Shown piece after piece: positions 10,174-13,495 of a stretch of DNA of 13,495 nucleotides. A program made the position numbers and the translations under genes. Each line of letters opens with the position of its first letter. Position 1 is the first letter of the stretch. The stretch is from Verrucomicrobiota bacterium (GTDB taxonomy: Bacteria; Verrucomicrobiota; Verrucomicrobiia; Opitutales; Opitutaceae): assembly GCA_023430825.1 (NCBI GenBank), contig JAEYYL010000192.1:1-13495 (forward strand). Reading direction: 5' to 3'. The notes under the pieces were generated by a model, which saw only the letters and a list, made by a program, of their open reading frames with translations, searched no databases and was not told the DNA's origin.

Positions 10174-11057
10174 CCGTCTCCGCCGCCAAGGTCCTCGTCG
10201 TCGACGACACGCCCGCCAACGTCTCGCTGATGCTCGATGCGCTCGCCGAGGCCGGTCACGAACTGCTCGTCGCCGAGAGCGGCCGCAGCGCTCTCCAACT
10301 CCTCGAGCACAATCCGCCCGACCTTATCCTGCTCGATGTCGTCATGCCGGAATGCAACGGCTTCGAAGTCTGCGCCCGCCTCAAAGCCGATCCGCGCTGG
10401 CGCGAGATTCCGGTGCTGTTCATGACCGCGCTGCAGGACCCCGAGGAGAAAGTCCGCGCGTTCACCGCGGGCGCCGTCGACTACATCACGAAACCCGTTT
10501 ACCCGCCCGAGGTCCTCGCGCGCGTCGCCGCGCATCTCCAGATCCGCGCGCTGCAACGTTCGCTCGCCGACGAACTCGCCATGCGCATCGAAGCGGAAAA
10601 CGAACTCAGCGAGTCGCTCGACCGCGCCGTGCTGCTCGTCGACAGCCAGGGCCGCGTCGTCTTCGCCACGCGCCGCGCCGAGAATCTGCTGCACCAGCAC
10701 TTCGCCGACCATCGCGCCCACACCCTTCCCGCCGGGCTCGAGTCCGCCGATTCGCCGCTCGAGGTTCATCGTTTCGCCGAACAGGGCCGCAGCGATTTCA
10801 TGCTGCTCGTCCTCGAGGAGAAACGCGCCGCGCCCGGCCCGAGCGCGCTGATGCAGCTGGGACTCACGGCGCGCGAGGCGGAGGTCCTGTATTGGATCGC
10901 GCAGGGCAAGAGCAACCCCGATACCGCCACGATCCTCGGCGCCGCGGTCCGCACCGTGCACAAGCACGTCGAAAATATTTTCCGCAAACTCGGCCTCGAG
11001 ACGCGCAACGCCGCCACGCTCGCCGCCCTCGAAATCCTCCGCCCCTCCGGCCGCTGA
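10170..11057 (+). CDS. response regulator, REC / PAS-like / LuxR-type HTH
   Basis: The 295-residue product has a receiver at about residues 7-124 with D12, D13, phosphoacceptor D56 (LILLDVVMP), T86 and K108, all in place. A short helical linker (about 127-150) follows. A compact segment (about 151-217) begins RAVLLVDSQGRVVFATRRAE, which looks like the start of a shortened PAS domain. The C-terminus (about 230-285) is a LuxR/NarL-type helix-turn-helix: LGLTAREAEVLYWIAQGKSN, then AVRTVHKHVENIFRKLG. The ATG overlaps the kinase TGA (ATGA), so the two are translationally coupled and almost certainly cognate. The same frame is open far upstream inside the kinase gene, but that is shadow sequence. 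As a LuxR-type regulator it should bind DNA as a dimer on inverted repeats, which fits the palindromes at 6264-6281 and 11107-11122. Confidence 0.94.
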
Positions 11058-11106
11058 GGCGGCATCGCCGGGGCACGCCGGCGGGAGCCGAACTTTCGCG
11101 ACCCCT

Positions 11107-11122
11107 TACGCATGAATGCGTA
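11107..11122. promoter_or_regulatory. palindrome TACGCAT-GA-ATGCGTA upstream of the secreted propeller gene
   Basis: TACGCATGAATGCGTA is a perfect 7-bp inverted repeat with a 2-base centre. It lies about 46 bp upstream of the secreted protein's ATG and 49 bp after the response regulator stop. It repeats the 12-base TACGCA-N4-TGCGTA pattern found before the kinase gene. TATCGT at 11146-11151, about 34 bp past the palindrome centre, could be a weak -10 element placed where an activator bound near -42 would act. That promoter reading is tentative. The rest of the 103-bp gap (11058-11160) contains only short GC stems such as CGCCG (11066-11070) / CGGCG (11079-11083) with no T-tract. Confidence 0.65.
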
Positions 11123-11160
11123 TTCAGAGGACGGTGACGCATCGGTATCGTCGCGCCCGC

Positions 11161-13495
11161 ATGCGCAAAACCAACCGACTCCCTTTCGCCCTCGCCTTCC
11201 TCGTTTTCGCAGGCTTGTTCGCCGCCCTGCCGCTCCACGCGCAGCAGAGTTGGCGCTGGCTCAACTCGCTACCCGCGAGCGTCGGCTGGAAGCAGGCGGC
11301 GCACGGCCTCGGCCTGCATGTGGTGGCCGGCAGCGACGGGACCATCGTCACCAGCCCTGACGCCGCACAGTGGACGCTGCGCCGTTTCAGCGGCGGTAGC
11401 CAGGCGCTCAACGGCATCGCTTTCGGCAACGGACGCTTCGTCGCCGTCGGCATGGGCGTGCCGTCGAAAACCGGCGCCGGCCTCGTCCTCACCAGCACTG
11501 ACGGCATCAACTGGTCCGTCGATGACGCGGTCGCCAACACCTACTCCGCGCAGTTCGCCGGCGTCGCTTACGGCAATGGCATGTGGGTCATCTCCGGCGC
11601 GTCGCAAAATCGCGTGCTCACCAGCCCCGACGGCGTGACCTGGACCGCGCGCAACGCCGGTTCCCTCACCGGCCCCGTGGTCTTCGGCGGCGGACGTTTC
11701 GTCGCTCTCACCAACAACAACCGCGCATTGGTCAGCACCGATGGCATTGCTTGGACCGCGACCACGCTCGATCCCGCGACCACCAGCTTCTACGGCGCGC
11801 TGTCCTATGGCGATGGCCGGTTCGTCGCGCTCGGCCGAGACAACGCCTTCAACACCATCACCGTCAGCAGCCCAGACGGCGCGGCTTGGACGTCGCCCAG
11901 CACCGTCGTCGGCAGCGACGGCGGCTCTCATTCGATCGCTCACGCCGGCGGCGCGTTCGTGGTCGGTGGCAACACCGAACTTTTTTCCAGCGCCGACGGT
12001 GTGACGTGGACCGCTCGCACGTCCGCCATGCCGACTTCGCGCAAATCGTCGCCCAACAGCTCGGGACCTGAAAACATCGGCGCGATCTCCGGCTCCGCCG
12101 AAACACTCTTCGTTTTCGGCATCTACGGCAGCATCACGACCTCGACCGACGGCACCACTTGGACCCGCCGCAGCACCGGCACCGTCCATGACATCAACGG
12201 CCTTGTTTACGACGGCACGCGCTTCGTCGGCGTCGGCACCGGCGGCACCGTCGTGACCAGCACCGACGGCGTGACGTGGAGCGCCGCCTCCTCCAACGTC
12301 AACGGCTGGTTCGGCAAGCTCGCCCACGCCAACGGCCGCTACGTCGCCGCCAGCATGCAGGGGCTTTATCACTCGACCGACCTGGCCACGTGGACCTCCG
12401 TCTCCGCCGCGTCCAACAACCAGATGTGGGGCGTCATTCACGCGAACGGCCGCTTCATCGCCGCCAGCAGCGGCATCTCGCCCAGCTTGCTCGTCAGCAC
12501 AGACGGCGTCGCGTGGACCAACGTGAAAGTCACCGGCGCCAGCGGTTCCGTCCTCGGCCTCGCCGGCGGCAACGGCACCTATGTGCTCGTCGTGGGTGGA
12601 CCCGGCCTCGCGCCGAAAATTTTCGCCAGCACCGACGCGACCACCTGGACCAACACCACGCCCGCCGGTTTCACCGTCACGCCCGGATCCGCCGCTTACG
12701 CTAACCAGCGCTTCGTCGTCCTCGCCGGCACCAAGGCTTGGTCGAGCGTCGACGGCACAACGTGGTCTTCGATCGATACCGCCCACGATCTCCCGCTCTC
12801 CACCGTCTTCGGCGTGGAGGATCGCTTTATCGCGCGCAGCGGCACTTCGTTCGCGGGCAGTTCCGACGGGATCGCCTGGTCGCTGATCGAAAACTCCGTC
12901 ACGCCCAACCTCGTCGTTACCTCGATGGTTGAAAGAGACGGCTACGTCTTCATCACCGGCGGCGGCGGCGCGATTCTGCAGGGCGACGTCGCCGGATCCG
13001 GCGGCTCAACCACGCTCACCGCGACCGGCTCCGGCTCCTTCCAGTGGGAGCACAACGGGGCCATCCTCACCGGCGCCACCAATGACACCCTCGCCCTCGG
13101 CGACGTTCAGCCCGCGGACGCCGGCATCTACACCGCAGCCGTAAGCAATGGCAGCACCACCACCCGGCAATCGTTCATCGTCGGTGTTTCCACCACGAGC
13201 AAAGTCATCGGCGCCGGCACCGAACTCCAGCCCACCGACATTGTTCACCCCAACGGCAACATCTTCGACCAGGTCCTCCTCACCGGCGCCGCCGAAGCGA
13301 TCACCGCCGATCACGCGCAAAACCAGATCACCCGCACCTCCTACATCGACCTCGACGGCGACATCGTCCAGGTCGAGTTCTCCGGCCCCGGCACGCTGTC
13401 CCTCGTCCTCGACAACCCCACCGGCCCCGCCGCACCCGCCAACTACAACCAAGCCGTCAACTACATGAAGGGCCACGCCGGCATCGTCATCACCG
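11161..13495 (+). CDS. secreted protein with 13 S-x-D-x-x-x-W propeller-like repeats and an Ig-like domain (3' end outside the window)
   Basis: The frame is open from the ATG at 11161 to the window edge (778 codons and one base, no stop), so the protein is partial. Residues 1-27 form a clear signal peptide (MRKTNR, hydrophobic core, LHA before QQS). Residues about 30-600 hold 13 copies of S-[TPASV]-D-x-x-x-W, at 65, 112, 155, 192, 237, 277, 328, 367, 405, 446, 490, 529 and 567, about 42 residues apart. Each tends to follow a G-N-G-R-F-V-A-V-G-like strand. The motif resembles a shortened Asp-box (BNR) hairpin and suggests one or two beta-propellers. An Ig-like domain follows (about 613-677: SFQWEHNGAILTGATNDTLA, then ADAGIYTAAVSN). 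The segment from about 680 onward (VIGAGTELQP..., DGDIVQVEFSG) is not recognised. No catalytic residues are identifiable; a surface or extracellular binding role is inferred. Confidence 0.85.
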   Translation, partial: MRKTNRLPFALAFLVFAGLFAALPLHAQQSWRWLNSLPASVGWKQAAHGLGLHVVAGSDGTIVTSPDAAQWTLRRFSGGSQALNGIAFGNGRFVAVGMGVPSKTGAGLVLTSTDGINWSVDDAVANTYSAQFAGVAYGNGMWVISGASQNRVLTSPDGVTWTARNAGSLTGPVVFGGGRFVALTNNNRALVSTDGIAWTATTLDPATTSFYGALSYGDGRFVALGRDNAFNTITVSSPDGAAWTSPSTVVGSDGGSHSIAHAGGAFVVGGNTELFSSADGVTWTARTSAMPTSRKSSPNSSGPENIGAISGSAETLFVFGIYGSITTSTDGTTWTRRSTGTVHDINGLVYDGTRFVGVGTGGTVVTSTDGVTWSAASSNVNGWFGKLAHANGRYVAASMQGLYHSTDLATWTSVSAASNNQMWGVIHANGRFIAASSGISPSLLVSTDGVAWTNVKVTGASGSVLGLAGGNGTYVLVVGGPGLAPKIFASTDATTWTNTTPAGFTVTPGSAAYANQRFVVLAGTKAWSSVDGTTWSSIDTAHDLPLSTVFGVEDRFIARSGTSFAGSSDGIAWSLIENSVTPNLVVTSMVERDGYVFITGGGGAILQGDVAGSGGSTTLTATGSGSFQWEHNGAILTGATNDTLALGDVQPADAGIYTAAVSNGSTTTRQSFIVGVSTTSKVIGAGTELQPTDIVHPNGNIFDQVLLTGAAEAITADHAQNQITRTSYIDLDGDIVQVEFSGPGTLSLVLDNPTGPAAPANYNQAVNYMKGHAGIVIT

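Noticed and set aside
11161..12885. The repeat region of the secreted gene as a DNA-level tandem repeat or CRISPR-like array
   Set aside because: The periodicity is in the protein motif; the DNA copies diverge and spacing varies from 37 to 51 codons, so it is a protein repeat and not a nucleotide array.

Overview
The window is a GC-rich (roughly two thirds G+C), densely coding stretch of bacterial chromosome. A verrucomicrobial origin, close to the Opitutaceae, is my inference. It rests on base composition, GTAG-type palindromic repeats between genes, a propeller-type hybrid sensor kinase paired with a LuxR-type regulator, and a secreted protein of S-x-D-G-x-x-W repeats plus an Ig-like domain. 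Nothing in the sequence proves the taxon.

Layout. The window opens with 29 consecutive C (1-29). On the + strand come tyrS (139-1416), a small type II toxin-antitoxin pair (1464-1980), and a YegS/diacylglycerol-kinase-like lipid kinase (1956-2837) whose start overlaps the toxin. A perfect 22-bp palindrome separates the kinase from the convergent leuC-leuD pair on the - strand (5038-2913), the two subunits of isopropylmalate isomerase. The leuC-leuD gap holds a different inverted repeat. A LysR-type regulator (5287-6198, +) is divergent from leuC. The 248-bp gap between them carries a 26-bp inverted repeat and a textbook T-N11-A dyad, so leucine biosynthesis may be under this regulator.

The right half looks like one signalling unit. 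A 1278-residue hybrid histidine kinase (6337-10173) has a large propeller-type periplasmic sensor, a Y_Y_Y-like domain, one membrane segment, a kinase core and a receiver. It overlaps by ATGA a REC / PAS-like / LuxR-HTH response regulator (10170-11057). After 103 bp follows a secreted protein (11161 to beyond the edge) with 13 S-x-D-x-x-x-W repeats, an Ig-like domain and an unrecognised tail. The same palindrome, TACGCAT-N2-(A/T)TGCGTA, lies upstream of the kinase gene (6265-6280) and of the secreted gene (11107-11122), and I found it nowhere else in the window. The simplest reading is that the LuxR-type regulator binds both, autoregulating its operon and controlling the secreted propeller protein.

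No tRNA, rRNA, CRISPR array, transposase or phage gene was seen.
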